Assembly (NCBI GenBank): GCA_964007475.1
Contig: OZ023273.1
Span: forward strand, 114,065,812-114,129,811
From: Hybos culiciformis
Taxonomy: Eukaryota; Arthropoda; Insecta; Diptera; Hybotidae
DNA: 64,000 bases
Direction: 5' to 3'
Positions 8,891 to 21,175 of this stretch are shown here, in pieces (within the stretch, counting starts at the first letter, position 1; each line of letters starts with the position of its first letter). A program made the position numbers and the translations under genes. A model generated the notes under the pieces. The model was not told the origin of the DNA. It ran no database searches and saw only the letters and a program-made list of their open reading frames with translations.

Positions 8891-9099
8891 AATTTTATGA
8901 ATTTTTTTTTTTTTTTAATTTTTTTAACATAATAATGTAGTTACGCCAAATACAAAATACCAAAGAGGGAGAGATAATAAATTGGTCAATTAATTTTTGC
9001 AGATTGATCTAATTAATTTCCGAAAAGCGTCATAATTTTTAAAGTTAAAATTTTCTCTTAATTTAAGTATCTGTACTTCGTTTTGGTAAAAAAAAAAAA

Positions 9100-9276
9100 A
9101 CACACGAAGCAGTCATAGAACTGCCTACAGAAGTTTATACTTAAGATTTAAACTATGAAATAACAGTGGCTACAAATAATGGACTGCTTTTGGACTGATG
9201 GACTGATTTTTATTTTAATTTACATTTTGTACTGAGCAGCCCATCATTTGTAGCCACTGTTATTCATAGTTTTTAA
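9100..9276. mobile_element. palindromic MITE, right arm truncated
   Basis: Starts with the left terminus CACACGAAGCAGTCATAGAA and contains the internal arms around GTGGCTACAAAT / ATTTGTAGCCAC, but ends before the outer right arm. Full copy at 12583-12803. Confidence 0.75.
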
Positions 9277-10515
9277 ATCTTTTTTCATAATAATTAGTTT
9301 TTTTGAGATATTTAAACAAACCAAAATGTTTTTATCAGCCACTAATTTATGATTTTTTATACATATTCTATTTTTGAAGCAAAACACAGAGCTAAGTAAA
9401 ATTGTAGCAAATTTGGTTCAAAAAAATTTGCAAATTAGGCGCTCTTTGATTTTTTATTTTAATTTATATAAATGGAAAAAACTTTTAATTAATAAATAGT
9501 GTTTTATAATTTTATAATACATATTATAAAATTAAAATGTAGCTAAAAACTTATTTGAGAACTTAGTTGAAAACTGTATAATTTCATATATGAATTAATG
9601 CAATTGAATATTGCTATAAAATGGATGTAAAAAATATTGGAAACGTTGACAGATGCATAAATTTAAGTATCGAGATGCTATTTCTTTTTAAAAATTTAAT
9701 TGTGAAAAAAAAAACTATCCTATTCATAAATCAGTTTTTTAATAGCGAGTTGAATGAACTATTTTTCAAAATTGTGGGCAGCGTTCTGCAATATTCACAG
9801 CTTTTTCGTGCAATCTTATTTTCACAATAGAATTAACATAATCTTGTGATCATTCATAAAAAATTTAGACACCGGATAATAGGTATATCACTAAAGTCCC
9901 AACTAATTTTCAAACATGTTTTACCACTTACTATGACAAGACAGTTATATGTATATATGTATTTAAACAAGCATTTGTTAATCCTGTTGTAGTTAATAAG
10001 ATAATAAACGCTAAAAAAAGTACGAATTTCCCGGGAGAAAAATAAGTAAGAAAAGTGATCACATTTCATTTCATGTTTCATGTTTTTGTTTTATTTTTTT
10101 TACAGAGATCATGTAACCACTAAAGTTATAAACATTATATCCTATAAAACAAATTTATAATATTGGACGCACTAAACTTACAAATAATTTTATTAAAGCC
10201 TTGAGAAACAACATAGGTATATTTTGGCATTGATAGTATAGATATCAATCAAGTAATTTATCATTATAGGTTTTCCCGGCTCAAAATATGCAAAAAAAAA
10301 ATTTCAAAATAGGTAGCTCTGGTGAAATAAAGATTACCAGACCAAAAATTTTGAGTAGGAATTCATAATTATCGTACACTTTTTTAATTTCAAATATATG
10401 TATATATAGGGCCCAATATTACAAGCAAAAAAATTACATATTCTACCAATAAAAAAATTATGTTCAAAAAAATTAAAAATTATTATGTTCAAAAAAATTA
10501 AAAAAAAAAAAAAAA
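9100..10515. repeat. direct repeat, first copy (1.4 kb)
   Basis: Begins with CACACGAAGCAG and runs to the next occurrence of that sequence. The second copy 10516-11469 lacks about 450 bp (matching 9697-10150). Apart from a 69-codon frame at 9621-9830 without recognisable similarity, I see no gene. The part near 10250-10350 is, in reverse complement, related to the minisatellite monomer at 46891-47300. Confidence 0.8.
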
Positions 10516-11469
10516 CACACGAAGCAGTCATAGAACTGCCTACAGAAGTTTATACTTAAGCTTTAAACTATGAAATAACAGTGGCTACAAATAATGGACT
10601 GCTTTTGGACTGATGGACTGATTTTTATTTTAATTTACATTTTGTACTGAGCAGCCCATCATTTGTAGCCACTGTTATTCATAGTTTTTAAATCTTTTTT
10701 CATAATAATTAGTTTTTTTGAGATATTTAAACAAACCAAAATGTTTTTATCAGCCACTAATTTATGATTTTTTATACATATTCTATTTTTGAAGCAAAAC
10801 ACAGAGCTAAGTAAAATTGTAGCAAATTTGGTTCAAAAAAATTTGCAAATTAGGCGCTCTTTGATTTTTTATTTTAATTTATATAAATGGAAAAAACTTT
10901 TAATTAATAAATAGTGTTTTATAATTTTATAATACATATTATAAAATTAAAATGTAGCTAAAAACTTATTTGAGAACTTAGTTGAAAACTGTATAATTTC
11001 ATATATGAATTAATGCAATTGAATATTGCTATAAAATGGATGTAAAAAATATTGGAAACGTTGACAGATGCATAAATTTAAGTATCGAGATGCTATTTCT
11101 TTTTAAAAATTTATAATATTGGACGCACTAAACTCGTTACAAATAATTTTATTAAAGCCTTGAGAAACAACATAGGTATATTTTGGCATGGATAGTATAG
11201 ATATCGATCAAGTAATTTATCAGTTTTCCCGGCTCAAAATATGCAAAAGAAAAATTCTTCAAAATAGGTACCTCTGGTGAAATAAAGATTACCAGACCAA
11301 AAATTTTGGGTAGGAATTCATAATTATCGTACACTTTTTTAATTTCAAATATATGTATATATAGGGCCCAATATGACAAGCAAAAAAATTACATATTCTA
11401 CCAATAAAAAAATTATGTTCAAAAAAATTAAAAATTATTATGTTCAAAAAAATTAAAAAAAAAAAAAAA
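10516..11469. repeat. direct repeat, second copy (0.95 kb, internal deletion)
   Basis: Near-identical to 9100-9696 joined to 10150-10515. A third, short copy starts at 11470 and stops near 11616. Confidence 0.8.
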
Positions 11470-11616
11470 CACACGAAGCAGTCATAGAACTGCCTACAGA
11501 AGTTTATACTTAAGCTTTAAACTATGAAATAACAGTGGCTACAAATAATGGACTGCTTTTGGACTGATGGACTGATTTTTATTTTAATTTACATTTTGTA
11601 CTGAGCAGCCCATCAG
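11470..11616. mobile_element. palindromic MITE, left part only
   Basis: CACACGAAGCAG through GAGCAGCCCATCA, then switches to tRNA-like sequence 3. Confidence 0.65.
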
Positions 11617-11630
11617 AAAAAGGTATTCAT

Positions 11631-11702
11631 TGAGTGGAATCGAACCTGACACCTTTACTCTTATAGTCCGATGTTCTAGCCACCAAGCCATATAGCCCAT
11701 AT
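11631..11702 (-). repeat. tRNA-like sequence 3
   Basis: On the minus strand TATGGCTTGGTGGCTAGAA and CAGGTTCGATTCC match tRNA A and B boxes. It is distinct from sequences 1 and 2. Stem pairing is imperfect, so it is probably tRNA-derived. Confidence 0.5.
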
Positions 11703-11973
11703 GATTTTGGATTTCTAAAATATAATAAAAAAATTCTAATAAACCATTAATTTTTTTTTTTTTTTATTTATTTGGAACAAGAAAAACTATTAATTTTCTC
11801 CATCTGTCAGTACCAATAATTTTTAGGGACGGAGGGGGAGTAAGGGGACCCCCGCTCGCCCTCGTCTTTTACGTCATACCAGTACCCACTAACAAAAAAA
11901 CAATTTTTGTCTTATTACTTGTAGAAATCATTTTATTATGTAAAAAAAATTTCAAATATTAAAAAAAAAACAA

Positions 11974-12048
11974 ACCATAATTGGGTTCGAACCTGGCACC
12001 TTCAGACTTATTAGTCTGGTGTTCTATCCACTAAGCCATACGGCCATA
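11974..12048 (-). repeat. tRNA-like sequence 1b (unbroken)
   Basis: 75 bp containing both TGGCTTAGTGG and GGTTCGAACCC on the minus strand. It supplies the empty-site comparison (TTCTATCC at 12022-12029) for the MITE at 8123-8540. Confidence 0.6.
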
Positions 12049-12104
12049 TAATTTTTGCTTTCTAAAATCATATAAAGAGTCTTCTAAATAATATAAAAAT
12101 TCAA

Positions 12105-12158
12105 GTTCTTTAAGGTTCATGAATACGGTTAGTTCTTTAAGGTTCATGAATACGGTTA
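12105..12158 (+). repeat. 27-bp direct repeat, two copies (paralogue)
   Basis: Same duplicated 27-mer as at 8624-8677; part of the roughly 650-bp segment shared by 8040-9100 and 11945-12582. Confidence 0.85.
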
Positions 12159-12297
12159 GTGGAAGTAAATAAACGGGTTCATGAATATGATTAGTGGAAG
12201 GAAATTAGAGAGAAATTTTTAAAATAAATTCCGGGGATTTTAATTATTAAAGAAGACAAGTGCTCTTTTATGTTATTTTAGAAAGCTGAAATCATAA

Positions 12298-12370
12298 GGG
12301 CAATATGGCTGAGTGGATAGAATATCGGATTACAATTCTGAAGGTGCCAAGTTCGATCCCCCGATACTGA
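12298..12370 (+). repeat. tRNA-like sequence 2b
   Basis: As 2a but with GTTCGATCCC, a slightly better B-box. Poor acceptor and T stems. Confidence 0.5.
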
Positions 12371-12582
12371 GAATTTTATGAAAATTTTTTTTTTTTTTAA
12401 TTTTTTTAACATAATAATGTAGTTACGCCAAATACAAAATACCAAAGAGGGAGAGATAATAAATTGGTCAATTAATTTTTGCAGATTGATCTAATTTATT
12501 TCCGTAAAGCGTCATAATTTTTAAAGTTAAAATTTTTCTCTTAATTTAAGTATCTGTACTTCGTTTTGGTAAAAAAAAAAAA

Positions 12583-12803
12583 CACACGAAGCAGTCATAG
12601 AACTGCCTACAGAAGTTTATACTTAAAGATTTAAAAACTATGAATAACAGTGCTACAAATGATGGGCTGCTCAGTACAAAATGTAAATTAAAATAAAGAT
12701 CAGTCCATCAGTCCAAAAGCAGTCCATTATTTGTAGCCACTGTTATTTCATAGTTTAAATCTTAAGTATAAACTTCTGTAGGCAGTTCTATGACTGCTTC
12801 GTG
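12583..12803. mobile_element. 221 bp palindromic MITE, complete
   Basis: Almost the whole element is one long inverted repeat. The outer arms are CACGAAGCAGTCATAGAACT and its complement, the inner arms run through ACTATGAAATAACAGTGGCT, and a short loop reads TAAATTAAAATAAAGATCAG. No target duplication can be resolved because both flanks are homopolymer runs. Other copies: 9100, 10516, 11470, 46672-46884. Confidence 0.85.
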
Positions 12804-12850
12804 TTTTTTTTTTTCGGAAACGAAAAGACACTAACTTATCTATATTAATT

Positions 12851-14633
12851 TAGCAACCTGACAAAAACGCGTTTTTCGCAAAAATTCGATTTTTATTCTT
12901 GAAAGTGGTAGAAAATGATATTAGAAATTATGTTTGTTCAACAAGTTTGCCGCCATTTTGGTTTTTTTAGGTTTTACCGTTACTTTTTTGTTACTTTGAA
13001 ATTAAGCATTTTTGAGTATGAAAACTTCGAAATAGCGTTTCATGATGTTCAGGAGGAGTTTACCTTCATTTTTCTAGAAAGTTTTAGTTCCTGAAAATAT
13101 TGTATAGATGGCGTTTTAACCAATTTTGTGTATTAAACTAAAATTACTCCACCTTTTGGGCAACATTTGTACTACAGAAATGAAACAAAAAAAAACCATT
13201 TCCCAGACCTTTCCAACAAAAAAAAATTTTAAGAATCGAATATAAATAAAAGAGGTATGCCAAATTAAAAAAATTACGAAAAAAAAAATGTCCGTTATTA
13301 TTCAAAAACTCAATTTTAAAGAACGACTCCATAACAAAAAATACTGAAAAACCAAAATTTATGAGGACATGTTTCTAGGAAATGCATGTTGGAACGTGAA
13401 TGAACGGATGAAACGTTCGAATAATTTAAAACAATTATCTACTACTAAAAAACGTAAAAACAACTCGTGAGTGAGATTTTGAATGATTCGGAGACAGAGG
13501 TGGACTGGCCTAACAAGCTAGAAGGAGTTTCCTGGTGAGCGGTACTAAAATCTGTTGTCTAAAATTATAATGTTTTCTTTTCATTTTTTTTTTAAGCTTG
13601 AGAAAATTTTTTTACAAAGAAAATTTGAATTTCCCGGTCCTAAATTCATTCCCAGTCCAGCCCTGTTCGGAGATACTCGATTTTATAGAACTTGCCATAT
13701 GCTTTTCAGAAATTATTGTAAAATCAAATGGGATTAAATACTGAAAAAACAAATTACAATAGTAAAAAGTTTAGGTTATAAGTTTGGAAAAGAAAATTGG
13801 AAAGAAAATGAAATTGATGTGGAAGAAACATTAAAAAAAATAATTTCAAAGCTTGTATGACAATGTCTATGAAAGTGAAATGGAAGAGGAGTCTGTTTAA
13901 AACAGTTCTCGAAAATATATACAGTAAAAACAACACTAAAACTGAGCAAAAATCGAACCAAAAAACTTGAAAACTGGTTTTATATAAAATGCCGCCAATC
14001 CGAAAGTACTGGACCGATTTCACTTGCGAAAACGGCTTTGGAGAGGTATAAAGATGTACTTTTTGACTGCGGAGTTTGAAAAATATCGTACGTAAGATCA
14101 TGGAGTACAACTTTTTTGAAAATGACTAAAAATGGTCATTTTTTTGTATGGGGAAATTCTAAGAAGTGAATTATCTTCTAAAACATTAAAAAATTTCAAC
14201 CTGTGAAAGCGGCTTTTTAAAGTGGTCTGGAAGACCTTTTCAAAATGGTATAGAGTGACCAAATCGGTTGAAAATTGAGGGAGTACATTCAAATGAAAAA
14301 ACACATTTTTTGTTTTGTCAGTGTTTTTAGGGTTTCTATATGGGTTAAACTGGCAACACCGAGTTGTCAGCACCTGCAAAGAAAACCCGCATGAATACCT
14401 ACTTAAAATGATATCTGAAAATATTCTTTTAAATTTAACAACAGAGAGATGATAGTTTGAAGTTTCAAAATTTTCCAAGCCTTCTGCCACAAGAATCGTC
14501 ATAGCTCCCAAAAAATTTTTTTTTTTTTAAATCTGAAATTCAAAAACTTAGGTCAAATATCAGCCTATAAAATAAATGTAAAATGAAAGTCTAACGATTA
14601 ACTTGAAAAAATGAAAAAAATGTCAGGTTGCTA
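12851..14633. mobile_element. 1.8 kb hAT-like element, copy 2
   Basis: TAGCAACCTGACA at the left and TGTCAGGTTGCTA at the right. The right flank has drifted to TATATATT, and four extra bases lie between TCTATATT and the left end. Confidence 0.8.
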
Positions 14634-15301
14634 TATATATTGGACCGAGATCACTTGATATATTGCACCGAGATGACTTGATTAAGTTAAAAGACTCCTT
14701 TAAATAGTTGGGTCTTCATTTAGCTTAAAAAAAAAACTCACACTGACAAAACCCTAAAAAAATGCGATTATGTCGTAAATCGAAACTCTAACAACAAAAC
14801 AAATTATCTAAATTCTAAATTATCGGCGTTCTAAGGTTTTAATAATATTTTCCTTCAAATAGTAACAAATTATGTATGATTATGATAGTCAGTGTTAAAA
14901 TACGAAATTATAAGTTGTAATGTATTCTTTATTTTCTAAATCTCAAAACTTGAAATGAAATGATACTTCTACTACTTAATTGTATATTTTTTTTAAGAAA
15001 AAATTGATAAGCTTGGACAATATTTTCTTTAGTAGTCAAAAAAATGGTAAAAGATTTATGAAATAACACTCTATTAAATATGTCAGCTACAATAAAACCT
15101 TCTTCTATATAAAATATATTAATCAAAAAAAACATTTAAAATGCAGAAATATATAATTCTTGAAATAAAAGATATAATTGTTTTTAGAAAAAAAAAAAAT
15201 AGTAGATAATTTATTTAGTTTAAAATTGTGAAAACTTATATGTAATATGTATTGTATGTGTACAAAGTTAAAAACTAAATTACAAAAATTCTTAAAAATA
15301 A

Positions 15302-15793
15302 TCATTTATCAAAATTCTTAAAAATAATCATTTTTTTCAAAATTCTTAAAAATAACAATTTATAAAAAACAAGTCGTCTTGGTGTCAATTGTGGCTCCTG
15401 TTTCTTTAACTTCTTTTTATTAATTTTTATTGTTAATCTCTTAGCATATCGATCTATATTCTGCGCTTCTAAATATATACACAACTCGAATTGTTCATAG
15501 TGTTTGAGCGAAGAATTTTTTCCAGATCTAGCGGTTGCTTTTCGTTTCATATTGTCCTTGACAAGCTTCTGGGTTAAACGTAATTTTGCTGCATAATATT
15601 CTTTGCTTCTTTTTTGATTCAAATGATTTTTGTAAACAAACAAACGAAATTTTAAAGCTGGACTTTTGGGTGAATCTGATTGATTCAGACGTTTCTGATA
15701 TTTGGTATTTGGTGTTCTTAATTCAATAATTCTGCAGTTATTTGCTGAGTTTGTATTTGACTCTTTATTATTTTTGAAGTAAAAATTACCCAT
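15302..15793 (-). CDS. gene A copy 3 (163 codons)
   Basis: Carries LKK; Gln at the LRLTQKLV position. Full C-terminal tail. TATA box at the matching upstream position. Confidence 0.6.
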   Translation of the reverse strand: MGNFYFKNNKESNTNSANNCRIIELRTPNTKYQKRLNQSDSPKSPALKFRLFVYKNHLNQKRSKEYYAAKLRLTQKLVKDNMKRKATARSGKNSSLKHYEQFELCIYLEAQNIDRYAKRLTIKINKKKLKKQEPQLTPRRLVFYKLLFLRILKKMIIFKNFDK

Positions 15794-16071
15794 ATTTTTA
15801 ATTTTATTTTGATGTTATTATGTTATGAATTTTTCAATACAAATGACAAGTTACATAATTTTGAATCTTATTTATAATCACTGAATCTGAGTCAGGTAGT
15901 TTGAAATAAGACTCATAATATATAAGTTTTGTATGTATACATTCAATTACCATAATAAATATTTGTAGGTAAAAAAGTTTGAATTATAATACCTGCGACA
16001 AATTTGTGTACCTACCTACTAATCTATCTATGATTAAGAATAATAAAAGTTTATGTAATCTTTCTTACTAA

Positions 16072-17564
16072 TTTTGTGTATTAAACTAAAATTACTCCAC
16101 CTTTTGGGCAACATTTGTACTACAGAAATGAAACAAAAAAAAAACCATTTCCCAGACCTTTCCAACAAAAAAAAATTTTAAGAATCGAATATAAATAAAA
16201 GAGGTATGCCAAATTAAAAAAATTACGAAAAAAAAAATGTCCGTTATTATTCAAAAACTCAATTTTAAAGAACGACTCCATAACAAAAAATACTGAAAAA
16301 CCAAAATTTATGAGAACATGTTTTTAGGAAATGCATGTTGGAACGTGAATGAACGGATGAAACGTTCGAATAATTTAAAACAATTATCTACTACTAAAAA
16401 ACGTAAAAACAACTCGTGAGTGAGATTTTGAATGATTCGGAGACAGAGGTGGACTGGCCTAACAAGCTAGAAGGAGTTTCCTGGTGGGCGGTACTAAAAT
16501 CTGTTGTCTAAAATTATAATGTTTTCTTTTAATTTTTTTTTTAAGCTTGAGAAAATTTTTTTACAAAGAAAATTTGAATTTCCCGGTCCTAAATTCATTC
16601 CCAGTCCAGCCCTGTTCGGAGATACTCGATTTTATAGAACTTGCCATATGCTTTTCAGAAATTATTGTAAAATCAGATGGGATTAAATACTGAAAAAACA
16701 AATTACAATAGTAAAAAGTTTAGGTTATAAGTTTGGAAAAGAAAATTGGAAAGAAAATAAAATTGATGTGGAAGAAACATTAAAAAAAATAATTTCAAAG
16801 CTTGTATGACAATGTCTATGAAAGTGAAATGGAAGAGGAGTCTGTTTAACACAGTTCTCGAAAATATATACAGTAAAAACAACACTAAAACTGAGCAAAA
16901 ATCGAACCAAAAAACTTGAAAACTGGTTTTATATAAAATGCCGCCAATCCGAAAGTACTGGACCGATTTCACTTGCGAAAGCGGCTTTGGAGAGGTATAA
17001 AGATGTACTTTTTGACTGCGGAGTTTGAAAAATATCGTACGTAAGATCATGGAGTACAACTTTTTTGAAAATGACTAAAAATTGTCATTTTTTTGTATGG
17101 GGAAATTCTAAGAAGTGAATTATCTTCTAAAACATTAAAGCGGCTTTTTAAAGTGGTCTGGAAGACCTTTTCAAAATGGTATAGAGTGACCAAATCGGTT
17201 GAAAATTGAGGGAGTACATTCAAATGAAAAAACACATTTTTTGTTTTGTCAGTGTTTTTAGGGTTTCTATATGGGTTAAACTGGCAACACCGAGTTGTCA
17301 GCACCTGCAAAGAAAACCCGCATGAATACCTACTTAAAATGATATCTGAAAATATTCTTGTAAATTTAACAACAGAGAGATGATAGTTTGAAGTTTCAAA
17401 ATTTTCCAAGCCTTCTGCCACAAGAATCGTCATAGCTCCCAAAAAAAATTTTTTTTTTTAAATCTGAAATTCAAAAACTTAGGTCAAATATCAGCCTATA
17501 AAATAAATGTAAAATGAAAGTCTAACGATTAACTTGAAAAAATGAAAAAAATGTCAGGTTGCTA
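16072..17564. mobile_element. hAT-like element, 5'-truncated (unit 3)
   Basis: Right terminus TGTCAGGTTGCTA intact at 17552-17564; the left terminus is lost in the short-unit deletion. Near 17140 about 18 bp are missing relative to other copies. Confidence 0.75.
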
Positions 17565-18231
17565 TATATATTGGACCGAGATCACTTGATATATTGCACC
17601 GAGATGACTTGATTAAGTTAAAAGACTCCTTTAAATAGTTGGGTCTTCATTTAGCTTAAAAAAAAAACTCACATTGACAAAACCCTAAAAAAATGCGATT
17701 ATGTCGTAAATCGAAACTCTAACAACAAAACAAATTATCTAAATTCTAAATTATCGGCGTTCTACGGTTTTAATAATATTTTCCTTCAAATAGTAACAAA
17801 TTATGTATGATTATGATAGTCAGTGTTAAAATACGAAATTATAAGTTGTAATGTATTCTTTATTTTCTAAATCTCAAAACTTGAAATGAAATGATACTTC
17901 TACTACTTAATTGTATATTTTTTTTAAGAAAAAATTGATAAGCTTGGACAATATTTTCTTTAGTAGTCAAAAAAATGGTAAAAGATTTATGAAATAACAC
18001 TCTATTAAATATGTCAGCTACAATAAAACCTTCTTCTATATAAAATATATTAATTAAAAAAAACATTTAAAATGCAGAAATATATAATTCTTGAAATAAA
18101 AGATATAATTGTTTTTAGAAAAAAAAAAATAGTAGATAATTTATTTAGTTTAAAATTGTGAAAACTTATATGTAATATGTATTGTATGTGTACAAAGTTA
18201 AAAACTAAATTACAAAAATTCTTAAAAATAA

Positions 18232-18714
18232 TCATTTATCAAAATTCTTAAAAATAATCATTTTTTTCAAAATTCTTAAAAATAACAATTTATAAAAAAC
18301 AAGTGGTCTTGGTGTCAATTGTGGCTCCTGTTTCTTTTTATTAATTTTTATTGTTAATCTCTTAGCATATCGATCTATATTCTGCGCTTCTAAATATATA
18401 CACAACTCGAATTGTTCATAGTGTTTGAGCGAAGAATTTTTTCCAGATCTAGCGGTTGCTTTTCGTTTCATATTGTCCTTGACAAGCTTCTTGGTTAAAC
18501 GTAATTTTGCTGCATAATATTCTTTGCTTCTTTTTTGATTCAAATGATTTTTGTAAACAAACAAACGAAATTTTAAAGCTGGACTTTTGGGTGAATCTGA
18601 TTGATTCAGACGTTTCTGATATTTGGTATTTGGTGTTCTTAATTCAATAATTCTGCAGTTATTTGCTGAGTTTGTATTTGACTCTTTATTATTTTTGAAG
18701 TAAAAATTACCCAT
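18232..18714 (-). CDS. gene A copy 4 (160 codons)
   Basis: No LKK; Pro in TPRPLVF. Otherwise matches the array consensus. Confidence 0.6.
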   Translation of the reverse strand: MGNFYFKNNKESNTNSANNCRIIELRTPNTKYQKRLNQSDSPKSPALKFRLFVYKNHLNQKRSKEYYAAKLRLTKKLVKDNMKRKATARSGKNSSLKHYEQFELCIYLEAQNIDRYAKRLTIKINKKKQEPQLTPRPLVFYKLLFLRILKKMIIFKNFDK

Positions 18715-18990
18715 ATTTTTAATTTTATTTTGATGTTATTATGTTATGAATTTTTCAATACAAATGACAAGTAACATAATTTTGAATCTTATTTATAATC
18801 ACTGAATCTGAGTCAGGTAGTTTGAAATAAGACTCATAATATATAAGTTTTGTATGTATACATTCAATTACCATAATAAATATTTGTAGGTAAAAAAGTT
18901 TGAATTATATTACCTGCGACAAATTTGTGTACCTACCTACTAATATATCTATGATTAAGAATAATAAAAGTTTATGTAATCTTTCTTACT

Positions 18991-20504
18991 AATTTTGTGT
19001 ATTAAACTAAAATTACTCCACCTTTTGGGCAACATTTGTACTACAGAAATGAAACAAAAAAAAAAACCATTTCCCAGACCTTTCCAACAAAAAAAAATTT
19101 GAAGAATCGAATATAAATAAAAGAGGTATGCCAAATTAAAAAAATTACGAAAAAAAAAATGTCCGTTATTATTCAAAAACTCAATTTTAAAGAACGACTC
19201 CATAACAAAAAATACTGAAAAACCAAAATTTATGAGGACATGTTTTTAGGAAATGCATGTTGGAACGTGAATGAACGGATGAAACGTTCGAATAATTTAA
19301 AACAATTATCTACTACTAAAAAACGTAAAAACAACTCGTGAGTGAGATTTTGAATGATTCGGAGACAGAGGTGGACTGGCCTAACAAGCTAGAGGGAGTT
19401 TCCTGGTGGGCGGTACTAAAATCTGTTGTCTAAAATTATAATGTTTTCTTTTAATTTTTTTTTTAAGCTTGAGAAAATTTTTTTACAAAGAAAATTTGAA
19501 TTTCCCGGTCCTAAATTCATTCCCAGTCCAGCCCTGTTCGGAGATACTCGATTTTATAGAACTTGCCATATGTTTTTCACAAATTATTGTAAAATCAGAT
19601 GGGATTAAATACTGAAAAAACAAATTACAATAGTAAAAAGTTTAGGTTATAAGTTTGGAAAAGAAAATTGGAAAGAAAATGAAATTGATGTGGAAGAAAC
19701 ATTAAAAAAAATAATTTCAAAGCTTGTATGACAATGTCTATGAAAGTGAAATGGAAGAGGAGTCTGTTTAAAACAGTTCTCGAAAATATATACAGTAAAA
19801 ACAACACTAAAACTGAGCAAAAATCGAACCAAAAAACTTGAAAACTGGTTTTATATAAAATGCCGCCAATCCGAAAGTACTGGACCGATTTCACTTGCGA
19901 ATACGGCTTTGGAGAGGTATAAAGATGTACTTTTTGACTGCGGAGTTTGAAAAATATCGTACGTAAGATCATGGAGTACAACTTTTTTGAAAATGACTAA
20001 AAATGGTCATTTTTTTGTATGGGGAAATTCTAAGAAGTGAATTATCTTCTAAAACATTAAAAAATTTCAACCTGTGAAAGCGGCTTTTTAAAGTGGTCTG
20101 GAAGACCTTTTCAAAATGGTATAGAGTGACCAAATCGGTTGAAAATTGAGGGAGTACATTCAAATGAAAAAACACATTTTTTGTTTTGTCAGTGTTTTTA
20201 GGGTTTCTATATGGGTTAAACTGGCAACACCGAGTTGTCAGCACCTGCAAAGAAAACCCGCATGAATACCTACTTAAAATGATATCTGAAAATATTCTTG
20301 TAAATTTAACAACAGAGAGATGATAGTTTGAAGTTTCAAAATTTTCCAAGCCTTCTGCCACAAGAATCGTCATAGCTCCCAAAAAAATTTTTTTTTTTTA
20401 AATCTGAAATTCAAAAACTTAGGTCAAATATCAGCCTATAAAATAAATGTAAAATGAAAGTCTAACGATTAACTTGAAAAAATGAAAAAAATGTCAGGTT
20501 GCTA
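18991..20504. mobile_element. hAT-like element, 5'-truncated (unit 4)
   Basis: Right terminus intact, left removed by the same deletion as in unit 3. Confidence 0.75.
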
Positions 20505-21175
20505 TATATATTGGACCGAGATCACTTGATATATTGCACCGAGATGACTTGATTAAGTTAAAAGACTCCTTTAAATAGTTGGGTCTTCATTTAGCTTAAA
20601 AAAAAAAACTCACATTGACAAAACCCTAAAAAAAATGCGATTATGTCGTAAATCGAAACTCTAACAACAAAACAAATTATCTAAATTCTAAATTATCGGC
20701 GTTCTAAGGTTTTAATAATATTTTCCTTCAAATAGTAACAAATTATGTATGATTATGATAGTCAGTGTTAAAATACGAAATTATAAGTTGTAATGTATTC
20801 TTTATTTTCTAAATCTCAAAACTTGAAATGAAATGATACTTCTACTACTTAATTGTATATTTTTTTTAAGAAAAAATTGATAAGCTTGGACAATATTTTC
20901 TTTAGTAGTCAAAAAAATGGTAAAAGATTTATGAAATAACACTCTATTAAATATGTCAGCTACAATAAAACCTTCTTCTATATAAAATATATTAATTAAA
21001 AAAAACATTTAAAATGCAGAAATATATAATTCTTGAAATAAAAGATATAATTGTTTTTAGAAAAAAAAAAAAATAGTAGATAATTTATTTAGTTTAAAAT
21101 TGTGAAAACTTATATGTAATATGTATTGTATGTGTACAAAGTTAAAAACTAAATTACAAAAATTCTTAAAAATAA

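Larger units (their letters stand above)
7925..12803. mobile_element. 4.9 kb composite insertion of nested repeats
   Basis: The unit sequence stops at ACAATTTTT (7924) and resumes as TTTTTTCGGAAACG at 12804. In between are tRNA-like sequences, a hAT MITE, several copies or partial copies of a palindromic MITE, and large direct duplications. The left end begins GAAGTTTATACTTC, itself a palindrome related to the MITE arm. No long ORF. Confidence 0.7.
5722..14633. repeat. array unit 2 (long type, with 4.9 kb insertion)
   Basis: Same order as unit 1. Interrupted between 7925 and 12803 by a nest of repeats inserted at the T-run before CGGAAACG in the RT relic. Without the insert it is about 4.0 kb. 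Confidence 0.8.
14634..17564. repeat. array unit 3 (short type begins)
   Basis: About 2.9 kb. At 16068-16072 the sequence jumps from TCTTACTAAT (upstream region of gene A) straight into AATTTTGTGTATTAAAC inside the hAT-like element, removing about 1.1 kb including the FADD box and the element's left end. Confidence 0.85.
17565..20504. repeat. array unit 4 (short type)
   Basis: Same junction at about 18991. Confidence 0.85.

Noticed and set aside
11974..12048. Functional tRNA gene.
   Set aside because: A and B boxes are present but the anticodon loop is short and acceptor/T stems do not pair; copies are part of dispersed repeats.
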